A stretch of DNA of 64,000 nt from Halopelagius fulvigenes (GCF_042662625.1 NZ_JBHSXH010000015.1:1550001-1614000); one strand, 5' to 3'; numbered from the stretch's first letter, positions 7,608 through 16,345 are shown. Notes: generated by a model not told the origin, from the letters alone. Numbers and translations are program-made.

Positions 7608-8591
7608 ATGCAACCCGACGTGGACTCGACGGGCGGTGCGGACGCTTCGGTCGAGGAGAAGGCCGAGGCGGTCCGGACGGCCCTCGGAGAACGCGACGGC
7701 GTCGTCGTCGCCTTCTCCGGCGGCGTGGACTCCGCCGTCGTCGCCGCCCTCGCGCACGACGCCCTCGGCGACCGAGCGGTGGCCTGTACGGCGCGGTCCG
7801 AGACGCTGCCGTCCTCGGAACTCGACGAGGCGCGCCGCGTCGCCGACGAAATTGGAATCAGACACGAAGTCGTCGAGTTCTCCGAGTTGGAGAATCCCGA
7901 CTTCGTGGCGAACGACGGCGACCGGTGTTACCACTGCCGGACGATGCGTCTCGGCCGGATGTACGAGACGGCGCGCGAACTCGACATCGACACCGTCTGC
8001 GACGGGACGAACGCCTCGGACCCCGGCGAGGGGCACCGACCTGGCCTCCGCGCCGTCGAGGAGTTGGAAGTGTTCTCCCCGCTTTTGGCCCACGGCATCA
8101 CCAAAGACGAGGTACGAGCGATAGCCGACGAGTACGGCCTCTCCGTCGCCGACAAACCCTCGATGGCCTGTCTCTCCTCGCGCATCCCCACGGGACTGGA
8201 AGTGACCGAAGAGCGACTCACGCGCGTCGAGAAGGCCGAACGCGTCCTGCGGACGTGGGGGTTCTCGCAGTTCCGCGTCCGCGACCACGACGGCCTCGCC
8301 CGCATCGAAGTCGCCCCCGACGAACTGGAGGCGGCGTTGGACATCGACTTCGTGGAGGCGGCCCGCGAACACCTGACCGACATCGGATTCGACCACGTGA
8401 CCCTCGACATGCACGGCTACCGCACCGGGAGCGTCAGCCCCGCGAGCGAAGCGAGTGGGGCATCGTCGCAAGCGGAGCGAAGCGACGGCAGCCCCGCGAG
8501 CGAGGGTGACGACGGCGAGGAGGAGAGCGCTGACGACTCCGAACCGGTGGTCGAGGACGTGTTCTCGGCGGACTACCCGACGGGAGAGTAG
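7608..8591 (+). CDS. larE: ATP-dependent sulfur transferase LarE (three-cysteine type)
   Basis: LarE adenylates a carboxylate of pyridinium biscarboxylic acid mononucleotide and converts it to a thiocarboxylate in nickel-pincer cofactor synthesis. The PP-loop S-G-G-V-D-S is at 37-42. Cysteines stand at C107 and C110 (C-Y-H-C) and at C188 (A-C-L-S-S-R). Single-cysteine LarE sacrifices its own sulfur, whereas three-cysteine forms are reported to bind an iron-sulfur cluster; this one fits the latter pattern. The fold ends near M-H-G-Y-R-T-G (residue 274). A further 53-residue Ser/Glu/Asp-rich tail follows, partly encoded by GCGAGCGAAGCGAG-type repeats. The ATG at 7608 (MQPDVD) is preferred to an in-frame codon at 7524. 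Confidence 0.94.
   Translation: MQPDVDSTGGADASVEEKAEAVRTALGERDGVVVAFSGGVDSAVVAALAHDALGDRAVACTARSETLPSSELDEARRVADEIGIRHEVVEFSELENPDFVANDGDRCYHCRTMRLGRMYETARELDIDTVCDGTNASDPGEGHRPGLRAVEELEVFSPLLAHGITKDEVRAIADEYGLSVADKPSMACLSSRIPTGLEVTEERLTRVEKAERVLRTWGFSQFRVRDHDGLARIEVAPDELEAALDIDFVEAAREHLTDIGFDHVTLDMHGYRTGSVSPASEASGASSQAERSDGSPASEGDDGEEESADDSEPVVEDVFSADYPTGE
8436..8504 (+). repeat. GAGCGAAGCGAG-type palindromic repeats inside the larE tail
   Basis: AGCCCCGCGAGCGAAGCGAG is followed by TGGGG (GCCCC/GGGGC arms around GAGCGAAGCGAG). A related GGAGCGAAGCG follows, then the AGCCCCGCGAGCGAG start again at 8490. The same core recurs at 28181, 28287 and 61803, so this is a dispersed haloarchaeal repeat that has expanded into the coding 3' end of larE, where it encodes serine/alanine/glutamate-rich low-complexity sequence. 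Confidence 0.65.
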
Positions 8592-8681
8592 TCCGAGAGA
8601 CGGAGCCAGACCCCGGCCGCGGGCGGAGTGAGACCACGACTTACGCGCTAGTTCACGTTCTTGGACGACGTATAGGGACGT

Positions 8682-9158
8682 ATGCGAGAACTCGTTACGA
8701 CGATAGCTATCGACGCCGCGCCCGACAGGGTGTGGGAGGTGCTGACCGACTTCGAGTGCTACTCGGAGTGGAACCCGTTCATGCGGATTACGGGCCGGGC
8801 CAACGAGGGCGCGCGCATCGCGGTGGAACTCTACCCGCCGGAGGGGCGCGGCGCGGCGTTCCGACCGACCGTGACGGCGTCGGAGTACGGCCGCGAGTTC
8901 CGGTGGGTCGGTCACCTCGGCGTCCCCGGACTGTTCGACGGCGAACACCGCTTCGTCCTCGAACCCGACGCCGACGGCGAGCGAACGACGCTCACGCACG
9001 CGGAGACGTTCCGCGGCGTCCTCTCGGGGGTTCTGTTCAGAGCCGTCGGCGACAACACGGAGGCGGGCTTCCGGCAGATGAACGAGGCGTTAAAGGCGCG
9101 CGCGGAGTCGCCCGCGCCGGACATCGCCAGCGGGTGGGCCGACGGAAACGCGTCGTAA
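8682..9158 (+). CDS. SRPBCC (START-like) ligand-binding protein
   Basis: A 158-residue protein with the Bet v1/START fold signature: an N-terminal strand (MRELVTTIAIDAAPDRVWEVL) leading into the classic W-E-V-L-T-D-F helix, then S-E-W-N-P-F, and a long C-terminal helix around N-E-A-L-K-A-R. Such proteins bind small hydrophobic ligands; the ligand cannot be told from sequence. Its length is that of a single SRPBCC domain. It stands alone between larE and the converging tatC, with an ATG at 8682. Confidence 0.85.
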   Translation: MRELVTTIAIDAAPDRVWEVLTDFECYSEWNPFMRITGRANEGARIAVELYPPEGRGAAFRPTVTASEYGREFRWVGHLGVPGLFDGEHRFVLEPDADGERTTLTHAETFRGVLSGVLFRAVGDNTEAGFRQMNEALKARAESPAPDIASGWADGNAS

Positions 9159-9188
9159 CCCCCGCCCCGCCCGCCGGCGGACCGACGG

Positions 9189-10538
9189 TCACTCCATCCT
9201 CGTCCACCGCAGGAGGAACAGCGTTCCCTCGAACAGCGTGATCATCGTCGCGGCGATGATGATGGGTGCCATCCCCGTCGGGTCCGGACTGACGAGGAAC
9301 GAGAGGCCGAGGAACGCGCCCCAGAAGAGCAGACGCCGCTGAATCAGCCAGTCCCGCGTGACGAGGTTCATCATGATGGCGAGCATGACGAACAGCGGAA
9401 TCTGGAACACGATGGCCATGTAGCCCATCAGAAGGAGGATGAGGTTGAACGTCTCCTTGAGGCCGAACGCGACGGTGGCCGTCCCGGTGGTGTAGGAGGT
9501 GAAGTACGCGAAGATGGCGGGGAGGACGACGAAGTGCGCGAACGCCATGCCGACGAGGGCGAGGACGAGACTCGTCGGGACGGCCGCGAGGTAGTAGCGT
9601 CGCTCCCGCTTGTACAGGCCGGGCCGCATGAACAGGTACGTCTCGTAGACGAAGACGGGGAGTCCGACGAGGAGGCCCGCGAGGGCCGCCACCTTCAGTT
9701 CCGTCAACACGAGTTCGAGCGGTCCGTACACGCGGGGGCGGCGCTTCGCGATCTCCGGCGCGCCGGGGATGTGGCGGTTCCACAGGTAGTTGATGACCTC
9801 CGTCGCGCTCGTGAGGTCGAAGCCGAACGCGGAGTTGACGAGTTCGCCGCCCGGGAACAGAATCAGCGTGACGATGCTGCCGACGGCGAACACCACCGCG
9901 AGGCGGCGGACCATCTCTTCGATGTGGTCCGCCAGCGGCATCTCCTCGTCGCTCTCGGGGCCTTCGCCGACGATGCCGTCGTCGGCGTACTCGGTCTCGG
10001 AACGCTGTTGACGAGTCGGGGCGTTCGCCGAGGGGACTTCGCCGCCGTCGGTCCCCGTTTCGACGGCCGCCTCGCCGTCCGCGTCCGGAGCCTCTGGGTC
10101 GACGGGATCGTCCGCGTTCGGGTCGCGGCCGTCCGCGTCCGGCGCGAGGTCGTCCATCTCGTCGGGCGTGTAGTCCGCCTCGGGCCACGGGTCGGTGTCG
10201 TCGTCGTCCGAGTCGTCCGCGTTCGGAGAAGGAGCGTCAGCGTTCGGGTCGCGACCGTCCGCGTCCGGCGCGGGGTCGTCCGCGTCGTCGGGCGTGTACT
10301 CCAGCCGGTTGGTGGGCTCGTCGCCCGTCGAGTCGTCGTCCGGGCTTTCCGAATCGGATGACTCTGATACGTCGGCGTCCGGGGGAGTGTCAGAATCGGT
10401 ATCGGCGTCTACGTCGCCGTCGCTCCCGGTGGCGTCCGTCTCGGGGACCTCCTCGTCGCTCTTCGCGGGGTCGGCCCCCGACCCGGACGCGAGTTCGTCG
10501 GGGGGGCTCCCCTCGTCCGTCTCCGACTCGTCGGCCAT
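9189..10538 (-). CDS. tatC: twin-arginine translocase subunit TatC (single-module) with acidic N-terminal extension
   Basis: Core membrane receptor of the Tat pathway, which exports folded proteins and handles much of secretion in haloarchaea. The TatC domain occupies about residues 200-449: D-H-I-E-E-M opens it (the usual H-L-x-E-L position), then six hydrophobic segments including P-G-L-Y-x-x-E-R-R and F-Q-I-P-L. Residues 1-200 are a very acidic, Asp/Pro/Ser-rich tail containing a near-exact internal repeat (D-A-D-G-R-D-P-N-A-D, twice), probably cytoplasmic. A TATA box (CTTATAGG on the plus strand, 10563-10570) lies about 27 bases before the ATG. It is divergent from the fused TatC gene at 10659. 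Confidence 0.95.
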   Translation of the reverse strand: MADESETDEGSPPDELASGSGADPAKSDEEVPETDATGSDGDVDADTDSDTPPDADVSESSDSESPDDDSTGDEPTNRLEYTPDDADDPAPDADGRDPNADAPSPNADDSDDDDTDPWPEADYTPDEMDDLAPDADGRDPNADDPVDPEAPDADGEAAVETGTDGGEVPSANAPTRQQRSETEYADDGIVGEGPESDEEMPLADHIEEMVRRLAVVFAVGSIVTLILFPGGELVNSAFGFDLTSATEVINYLWNRHIPGAPEIAKRRPRVYGPLELVLTELKVAALAGLLVGLPVFVYETYLFMRPGLYKRERRYYLAAVPTSLVLALVGMAFAHFVVLPAIFAYFTSYTTGTATVAFGLKETFNLILLLMGYMAIVFQIPLFVMLAIMMNLVTRDWLIQRRLLFWGAFLGLSFLVSPDPTGMAPIIIAATMITLFEGTLFLLRWTRME

Positions 10539-10562
10539 TCACCTGGAATTCACCACCCGGTT

Positions 10563-10637
10563 CTTATAGGCCTTTCCGCATCGCGCCGAGGTTTCGCGGT
10601 GGGTAACCGACGAGCGCGGTGAAAAAGATTGATAACC
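10563..10637. promoter_or_regulatory. divergent promoter region between the two tatC genes
   Basis: Two TATA-like boxes face apart. CCTATAAG (minus strand, 10563-10570) lies about 27 bases from the single-module tatC ATG at 10538. GATTGATAACC (10627-10637) lies about 22-32 bases from the fused tatC ATG at 10659. Both spacings imply leaderless mRNAs, and the shared 120-base region could co-regulate the two translocase subunits. Confidence 0.65.
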
Positions 10638-10658
10638 GCGAGAGGGTTTTCAGTACGT

Positions 10659-12848
10659 ATGTCCAGCGCGCTCGACGAGGACACCCAACAGACGCTCGCG
10701 GCGGGACGAGAGACCGCCGGTGCGATGCTTCGAGCGGCGCAAAAAGACCTCCAGAAGGTGTTCATCGTCTTCCTCGTCGGCTTCCTCGGTACGTTCTACG
10801 CGCTCCGGTTGTTCATCTGGGACTTCCTGAAGAGCGTCACGGAAGCGCAGATGTCGGCCCACGTCGAGGGCAGCTACGACATCATCGCGCAGACTCCGTT
10901 CGACGTCATCCTCCTGCAGGCGAAGATAGGGTTGGTGACCGGCATCATCCTCGCCGCGCCAATCTTCCTCTACTTCTCCCGCGACGCCCTCCGCGACCGG
11001 GGCGCGTGGCCGCAGTCGCCCGTCGCGACGTGGAAGCTCGCCTTCATCGTCGTCACCTCCGCGATCCTGTTCGCCGCCGGCGTCGCCTACGGCTACTTCG
11101 TCTTCTTCCCGTTCATGTTCGCGTTCCTCGCCGGGAACGCCCTCAGCGCCGGGTTCGCGCCCACCTACTCCATCGTCATGTGGGCGCAGTTCATCTTCCT
11201 TCTGACCGTCTCGTTCGGCCTCGCGGCGCAGATGCCGCTGGCCATCACCGGCCTCTCGTACGCCGAAATCGTCCGCTACGAGACGTTCCGCGACAAGTGG
11301 CGCCACGCCGTCGTCGCCATCTTCGTCTTCGGCGCCCTGTTCTCGCCGCCGGACCCCTTCACCCAGATCATGTGGGCGCTCCCCCTGCTGTTCCTCTACG
11401 GCGGGAGCCTCTACCTCGCGAAAGTCGTCGTCACGGCGCGGCGCGGGAGCGAACGCATCAGCGTCCCCGCCGTCGCCCGGCGTCGGTGGAACCTCCTCGC
11501 CGGGAGCGCAGTCCTCGGCGGCCTCCTCGTCTACCTGTTCTACGAACGCGGCGGTCGAACCGCCTTCAACGGCTTCCTCGCCCGGTTCGGGAGCGACTAC
11601 CGCGTCCCCGCACCGGGGGCAACGCTCGGCCTCTCGCCGGAGGTGTCGCTCGTGGTGTGGGCCGCCCTCGGCGCCGCCGCCTTCGCCCTCGCGACCCTCG
11701 CGTACACCGTCTACCGCGCCATCGCGGAGTCGGTCGATCCGCTCGAATCGGGGCTCGGCGAGCCGAGTCAGATAGACGTCGCCGGCCTCGACGCCTCGGG
11801 CGTCCACGCCGCGCCGCCGGAGGCGTTCGCCGACATGACCGAGGACGAGGCGATGGCCATCGCGGGGCAGGCCGTAGACGAGGGGAACCACGAGAAGGCC
11901 CAAGCCGTCCTCGACAGGTTCGACGAGGCGGAGGAACGCCGCGAGGCCGAGGAGGGCGACGGGTCCTCCGACGTGCCCGAGGACGCCGGCACCATCGAGG
12001 ACAGGGCGACGCGCGCCGGCGGGACGTTCCTCGACGAGTTGACCGAGGGCGAGAAGGACGAGGACGACATCGGCGGCTACTACGCCGACATCGCGTTCAT
12101 CGTCGACTCCATCACCTCGAAGACGTTCCGCATCGTCGCGGTGTTCATGCTCGTCCTCGCGGGGACGTTCGCGTGGCTCTACACGGGCGGCATCAAGGAG
12201 GTGTACGACAACTTCCTGAGCAGCCTCCCCGCCTCGGTGCACCCGGAGGAGGCCATCAACGTCGTCGCCCTCCACCCCGTCGAAGCGCTCATCTTCGAGG
12301 TGAAGTTCTCGACGCTCATCGCCGCACTCGTCACCCTCCCCATCGTCGCCTACTACGCGTGGCCGGCACTCAGAGAGCGGAACATCGTCCGCCAGCGCCG
12401 CCGGACCGTCTTCCTGTGGACCGGTTCGCTCACCGCCGGACTGCTCGGCGGCTTCGTCCTCGGCTACACGTTCATCGCCCCGACCATCATCTCGTGGTTG
12501 GTGAACGACGCGGTGCAGGCGAACATGATAATCGCCTACCGCATCACCAACTTCTTCTGGCTCATCTTCTTCACGACGGCCGGAATCGGCATCCTCGCCG
12601 ACATACCGGTGGCGATGGTGCTCCTGAACGGCACGGGCATCTCCTATCAGACGATGCGGAACCGCTGGCGCGAGGTGACCGTCGGCGTCCTCGCGTTCGC
12701 CGCCGTCTTCACGCCCGCCGGCATCATGACGATGTTCCTCGTCACCGTCCCCCTCATGGTCGCCTACGGCATCGGCCTCGGCGTCCTATTCATCGTTACG
12801 TTGGGCGGGCGGCGCAACCTCGCTCCCGCCCGCGGCGCGGACATCTAG
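10659..12848 (+). CDS. tatCt: fused tandem TatC (TatCt type)
   Basis: A 729-residue membrane protein containing two TatC modules in one chain (about 25-270 and 470-725). They are joined by a region with two extra hydrophobic segments (about 280-300 and 325-350) and an acidic soluble stretch (about 370-470). The first module shows A-I-T-G-L-S-Y-A-E-I and S-P-P-D-P-F; the second shows P-A-L-R-E-R and T-P-A-G-I-M-T, the usual C-terminal TatC landmarks. Fused double TatC proteins are a haloarchaeal specialty and in Haloferax are essential for Tat export (known of the family). TatA is not in this window. ATG at 10659. Confidence 0.94.
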   Translation: MSSALDEDTQQTLAAGRETAGAMLRAAQKDLQKVFIVFLVGFLGTFYALRLFIWDFLKSVTEAQMSAHVEGSYDIIAQTPFDVILLQAKIGLVTGIILAAPIFLYFSRDALRDRGAWPQSPVATWKLAFIVVTSAILFAAGVAYGYFVFFPFMFAFLAGNALSAGFAPTYSIVMWAQFIFLLTVSFGLAAQMPLAITGLSYAEIVRYETFRDKWRHAVVAIFVFGALFSPPDPFTQIMWALPLLFLYGGSLYLAKVVVTARRGSERISVPAVARRRWNLLAGSAVLGGLLVYLFYERGGRTAFNGFLARFGSDYRVPAPGATLGLSPEVSLVVWAALGAAAFALATLAYTVYRAIAESVDPLESGLGEPSQIDVAGLDASGVHAAPPEAFADMTEDEAMAIAGQAVDEGNHEKAQAVLDRFDEAEERREAEEGDGSSDVPEDAGTIEDRATRAGGTFLDELTEGEKDEDDIGGYYADIAFIVDSITSKTFRIVAVFMLVLAGTFAWLYTGGIKEVYDNFLSSLPASVHPEEAINVVALHPVEALIFEVKFSTLIAALVTLPIVAYYAWPALRERNIVRQRRRTVFLWTGSLTAGLLGGFVLGYTFIAPTIISWLVNDAVQANMIIAYRITNFFWLIFFTTAGIGILADIPVAMVLLNGTGISYQTMRNRWREVTVGVLAFAAVFTPAGIMTMFLVTVPLMVAYGIGLGVLFIVTLGGRRNLAPARGADI

Positions 12849-12855
12849 AGACCCA

Positions 12856-12885
12856 CTTTTTCTCGGGGGCGCTACGCGCCCCCGA
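12856..12885 (+). terminator. T-run plus strong hairpin after fused tatC
   Basis: CTTTTT (12856-12861) is followed by a perfect 10-bp inverted repeat with a three-base loop (TCGGGGGCGC, TAC, GCGCCCCCGA, 12863-12885). The T-run just after the stop is a typical archaeal terminator. The GC-rich hairpin after it may protect the 3' end or be a small repeat; a similar palindrome followed by CGACAA occurs at 25372. Confidence 0.55.
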
Positions 12886-13051
12886 CAAAACCTGGAGGAA
12901 AAAACGGCGGACGGTCGGCGAACTGCCGTAGGCCCGTTCCGGGGGCGTACCGGCACCCGAACGGAACGGTCCGGGCGGTCGATATTCGAACGGTCATCTC
13001 GTGGTATGAAGACCGTATGCTTAATACCGCGTTACGACCCAAGAGCCGAGT

Positions 13052-13225
13052 ATGGCCAAGATAAGCGTCGAGATACCCGACGAGTTGCTCGCGGACCTCG
13101 ACGAACACGTCGGCGACGACGGGAAGTTCGTCAACCGGAGCGACGCCATTCGGGCGTCGGTTCGGAAGACGTTGGACGTACTGGACGAGATAGACCAGCG
13201 CCACGGACGACTCGAAGATGAGTGA
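13052..13225 (+). CDS. ribbon-helix-helix DNA-binding protein, 57 aa
   Basis: A 57-residue CopG/NikR-type ribbon-helix-helix protein: an N-terminal strand (A-K-I-S-V-E-I-P), the P-D-E-L-L turn, then helix A, a N-R-S-D-A-I-R-A-S-V-R helix B, and an acidic tail. Proteins of this size usually act as dimeric repressors. Its last codons overlap the start of the downstream transporter by 8 bases, so the two are translated together and it may regulate that transporter (inference). ATG at 13052. Confidence 0.85.
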   Translation: MAKISVEIPDELLADLDEHVGDDGKFVNRSDAIRASVRKTLDVLDEIDQRHGRLEDE

Positions 13226-13931
13226 GCGAGGACCGGCGACCGGACAGGTCGTCCTCATCGGACTGTTCGTCACGGCGTTGGTGACGGCGCAACTGACCGC
13301 CTCGAAACTGCTGGCGTTCGGTCTGCCCCTCGCGTTCCCGGTGACGGGCGACAGCATCGTCCTCCCCGGGGCGGCGTTGGCCTACGCGCTCACCTTCTTC
13401 GCCTCGGACTGCTACTCGGAGTTGTACGGCCGCCGGGCGGCGCAGGTGATGGTCAACGTGGGCTTCGCGATGAACTTCGTCCTCCTCGCGTTGGTGTGGG
13501 GGACCGTCTTCGCCCCCGCCGCGGACCCCGAGTTCGGCGCGCAGTTCCGGAGCGTCGTCGCGCCGGGGACGAACATCGTCGTCGGGAGTCTGCTGGCGTA
13601 CGTGGTGAGTCAGAACTGGGACGTGGTGGTCTTCCACCGCATCCGCGAGGCGACGGGCGGGTCGATGCTGTGGCTCCGCAACATCGCCTCGACGGCGACG
13701 AGTCAGGCGCTGGATACGGTCATCTTCGTCGCCGTCGCCTTCCTCGTCGCGCCGGCGGTGCTCGGCTTCGGCGAGGCGCTTCCGACCGAGGTGGTGCTAT
13801 CGCTCGTCGTCGGACAGTACCTCCTGAAACTGCTCATCGCCCTCGTGGACACGCCGTTCGTCTACGGCGTGGTCGCCCTGTTCGGCGGCGAACGAGCGAG
13901 CGTGCCGGACGACGCGTGGACGGTCGAGTAA
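13218..13931 (+). CDS. queuosine-precursor transporter (YhhQ/VUT family)
   Basis: A 237-residue polytopic membrane protein with about six hydrophobic segments. Family landmarks are the N-terminal T-A-Q-L-T-A-S-K-L, the L-T-F-F-A-S-D-C-Y-S-E-L-Y-G motif and the W-L-R-N-I-A-S-T-A-T-S-Q-A-L-D-T motif, which define the YhhQ/VUT group. Bacterial members import 7-deazaguanine precursors; in archaea the likely use is archaeosine salvage (inference). It overlaps the preceding ribbon-helix-helix gene by 8 bases. Confidence 0.88.
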   Translation: MSERGPATGQVVLIGLFVTALVTAQLTASKLLAFGLPLAFPVTGDSIVLPGAALAYALTFFASDCYSELYGRRAAQVMVNVGFAMNFVLLALVWGTVFAPAADPEFGAQFRSVVAPGTNIVVGSLLAYVVSQNWDVVVFHRIREATGGSMLWLRNIASTATSQALDTVIFVAVAFLVAPAVLGFGEALPTEVVLSLVVGQYLLKLLIALVDTPFVYGVVALFGGERASVPDDAWTVE

Positions 13932-13949
13932 CGAGACGGCGAACGGACC

Positions 13950-14723
13950 CTACTCCTCTACGACTTCCGCGAAGCCGAAGTTCGGCTTGAGGTCGGTGAC
14001 GCGGACGCGCACGTCGTCGCCCGCCTCCGTCTCCGGGACGAACAGCGTGTAGCCGTCGACTTTCGCGACGCCGTCGCCCTCGCTCCCCACGTCGTCGATG
14101 GTCACGTCCACCTCGTCGCCGGTGGCGACGGGGGCGGTGATGCGGTGCTTGCCGACGAGGTACTGCTCGGAGGACTGGTCGCGGGAGGCGTCCGGTCGGA
14201 TGGAGCGGACGTACTGGAACTCCCGCTCCATGTCCGCGCGGAGGTCCTCGACGTCCGGGCCGTCGAACACCTTCACCGCGAGATCGCCGCCGGCCGGGAG
14301 CAGTTCGAGTGCGACCTCGAACGCCTGCCGGGCGAGGTGGACCGAGCGGGCGTGGTCCAGCGAGTACTCGCCGGTCATGTTCGGGGCCATGTCCGAGATG
14401 ACGACGTCCGCGCCCTCGTCGCCGATTCGCTCGCGGAGTTTCTCCTTCGTCTCCTCGTCGGTCATGTCGCCGCGGATGGTCTCGACGGTGTCGGCCTCCA
14501 CGTCGCGGATTCGCTGGAGGTCCACGCCGATTACCTGCCCCCGCGGGCCGACTTCCTCGGCGGCGACCTGTAGCCACCCGCCGGGGGCCGCCCCGAGGTC
14601 CACCACGGTGTTGCCGGGGCCGAACAACCCCGCGTCCTCGTCTAACTGCTTCAGCTTGTACGCCGAACGGGCGCGATAGCCCTCCTGCTTCGCCTTGTTG
14701 TAGTAGTGGTCTCGTTTCGTCAT
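13950..14723 (-). CDS. rlmE: 23S rRNA (uridine-2'-O)-methyltransferase RlmE with C-terminal TRAM domain
   Basis: Methylates the ribose of a conserved uridine in the 23S rRNA A-loop using SAM. The 257-residue protein starts T-K-R-D-H-Y-Y-N-K-A-K and carries the SAM-binding V-D-L-G-A-A-P-G-G-W-L-Q near residues 40-52, the V-I-S-D-M-A-P-N segment and the catalytic lysine in L-A-V-K-V-F. After residue about 200 a TRAM domain follows (G-D-E-V-D-V-T-I-D-D through N-F-G-F-A-E-V-V), the usual archaeal addition that helps hold RNA. It converges with the transporter gene. ATG at 14723. Confidence 0.95.
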   Translation of the reverse strand: MTKRDHYYNKAKQEGYRARSAYKLKQLDEDAGLFGPGNTVVDLGAAPGGWLQVAAEEVGPRGQVIGVDLQRIRDVEADTVETIRGDMTDEETKEKLRERIGDEGADVVISDMAPNMTGEYSLDHARSVHLARQAFEVALELLPAGGDLAVKVFDGPDVEDLRADMEREFQYVRSIRPDASRDQSSEQYLVGKHRITAPVATGDEVDVTIDDVGSEGDGVAKVDGYTLFVPETEAGDDVRVRVTDLKPNFGFAEVVEE

Positions 14724-15097
14724 GCCTACCTCACTGAGTTCGACGGTGCGTTTCGCAGGCGAACTATCGACGAATCAGCGTTCATACTACGCGTAACGCC
14801 GTCGAACCGGAAAGGGACATCGAATGGACTCGCCCTCTCCCTCGACAACGCAAAGGACGAACTCCTCCCAGTGCCGTCCCGCGGTGCTCGCACGGTTTCG
14901 CTTTCCGGGCGACGCCTGACCCCCTCGCTGAGGCCGCAGGCGAACGTGAAGGGCCGGATTACCGACCCCCTCTTTCGACTCGAACGGGCCGCCATCTCTA
15001 CGGCACCCGAACGTTTACCATACGGTAAACCAATTAGATGGTCACATCCGGGCGCGCCCGCGAGACGGGCGTTCCCCGGCGAGGAGGACGATTCAGT
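14724..15097. other. gene-free stretch at the left edge of the catabolic island
   Basis: About 370 bases between rlmE and the CoA-transferase gene. The right part holds operator A (15013-15030) and an AT-rich CAATTAGATG. The left part contains an 89-codon open frame on the minus strand (14726-14995) with no recognisable domain and an Arg/Ser-rich composition expected of a non-coding GC-rich frame; I do not call it. No tRNA, insertion-sequence end or direct repeat was recognised that would mark an island boundary. Confidence 0.5.
15013..15030. promoter_or_regulatory. TetR-type operator A
   Basis: Perfect inverted repeat GTTTACC-ATAC-GGTAAAC with 7-bp arms, 68 bases before the CoA-transferase ATG. 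It shares the TTTACC/GGTAAA arms with operator B (17137) and operator C (20586), all within the cluster that encodes a TetR regulator. An 18-bp palindrome of this type fits TetR-family binding sites. Confidence 0.75.
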
Positions 15098-16345
15098 ATG
15101 TCCGATACCAACACACAGTCGGCGGCTCAGGGGAAGATCCTGAACGGAATCACGGTTCTCGACCTCTCAACGTTCGTTACCGGCGGGTTTAGCTCCGCGA
15201 TGTTCGCCAATCTTGGTGCCGAGGTGATCAAGATCGAGCAGCCGGGCTACGGCGATGCGATCCGTCACACCGGACCGCCGTTCATCGAGGGAGAGTCGCC
15301 GTACTATTGGACGGTCAACTACGGAAAACAGAGTCTCGAACTCGACCTGAAGAACGACCGAGCGAGAGAAGCCCTCTACGAACTAGCCGAGGAGGCGGAC
15401 GTTTTCATTCAGAACTACCGTCCGGGAACTGCTGAACGCCTCGACGTCGACTACGAGTCCATCAGAGAACACAACGAAGGGATCATCTATCTCGCCATCT
15501 CCGCGTTCGGTCAGACGGGGCCGTGGGCGAAGCGGTCGGGGTACGACCTTCTGATTCAGGGGATGAGCGGCATCATGAGCGTGACCGGAGAGGAGGGCCG
15601 GCAGCCCGTCAAGGTCGGACTTCCGGTGACCGACCTCATCACGGCGATGTGGGCCGCCTTCGGGGCGACCGCCGCGTTGTACAGGCGCGCGCAGACCGGG
15701 GAGGGCGAGTACATCGACCTCGGGATGCTGGAGGCGACGCTCCCGTGGCTCACCAAGCAAGCCGGGCAGGTGTTCGCCGGGGAGGAGCCGAAGCGGATGG
15801 GAACGAAGGACCCCGTACTCGCTCCGTACCAGACGTTCGAAACCGCCGACGGCTACCTCAACGTCTGCATCCTCAACGAGAAGCTCTGGCACGAACTGTG
15901 CGAGGCGATCGACCGACCCGACCTCCCGGCGGACGAGCGATTCGAGGAGAACGCCGACCGGGTCGACCATCAGGACGAACTAGAGGCGGAGATAGAAGCC
16001 ACGCTCACGGGGAAGACGACCGCCGAGTGGATCGAGATCATCGCCGAGGAAGCCGGCGTCCCGGCCGGCCCGGTTTTCGAGGTCGAGGAAGCGCTGAACA
16101 ACCCGCAGATCGACTACCGAGGGACGATCACCGAGATCGATCATCCCGAGTTGGGGTCGGTACCGGTGATCGAGCACCCCCTGAAGTTCGAGAACAGCGA
16201 TAGCGGATTCGAACTGGCTCCGCCGCTCTTGGGGGAACACAATCGTGACGTCTTCCGCGAGTTGGGATACTCGGAGGCGGAGATCGACGAGATGGCGGAG
16301 CTAGGCGTGTTCGGGGAGCAGGACGGGGCCGAAGGCGCCCGATGA
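15098..16345 (+). CDS. CaiB/BaiF (family III) CoA transferase
   Basis: A 415-residue family III CoA transferase, which moves CoA between carboxylic acids in catabolism. Seen: N-terminal V-L-D-L-S-T-F-V-T-G-G, G-A-E-V-I-K-I-E-Q-P-G, Q-N-Y-R-P-G and G-Y-D-L-L-I-Q-G-M-S-G, all classical. The catalytic aspartate is probably in E-Y-I-D-L-G-M-L-E. A GGAGG-like sequence about 10 bases before the ATG at 15098 decides the start, although the frame is open from 15038. It is first in the island, with operator A upstream. The substrate is unknown. GATC occurs about 14 times in this gene, far more often than in neighbouring core genes. Confidence 0.93.
   Translation: MSDTNTQSAAQGKILNGITVLDLSTFVTGGFSSAMFANLGAEVIKIEQPGYGDAIRHTGPPFIEGESPYYWTVNYGKQSLELDLKNDRAREALYELAEEADVFIQNYRPGTAERLDVDYESIREHNEGIIYLAISAFGQTGPWAKRSGYDLLIQGMSGIMSVTGEEGRQPVKVGLPVTDLITAMWAAFGATAALYRRAQTGEGEYIDLGMLEATLPWLTKQAGQVFAGEEPKRMGTKDPVLAPYQTFETADGYLNVCILNEKLWHELCEAIDRPDLPADERFEENADRVDHQDELEAEIEATLTGKTTAEWIEIIAEEAGVPAGPVFEVEEALNNPQIDYRGTITEIDHPELGSVPVIEHPLKFENSDSGFELAPPLLGEHNRDVFRELGYSEAEIDEMAELGVFGEQDGAEGAR

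Noticed and set aside
12887..13051. regulatory RNA after fused tatC
   Set aside because: A-rich stretch and ordinary promoter sequence for the ribbon-helix-helix gene; no conserved fold recognised.
14726..14995. 89-codon open frame left of the island
   Set aside because: No hydrophobic core or motif, Arg/Ser-rich, no promoter-like sequence at its start.
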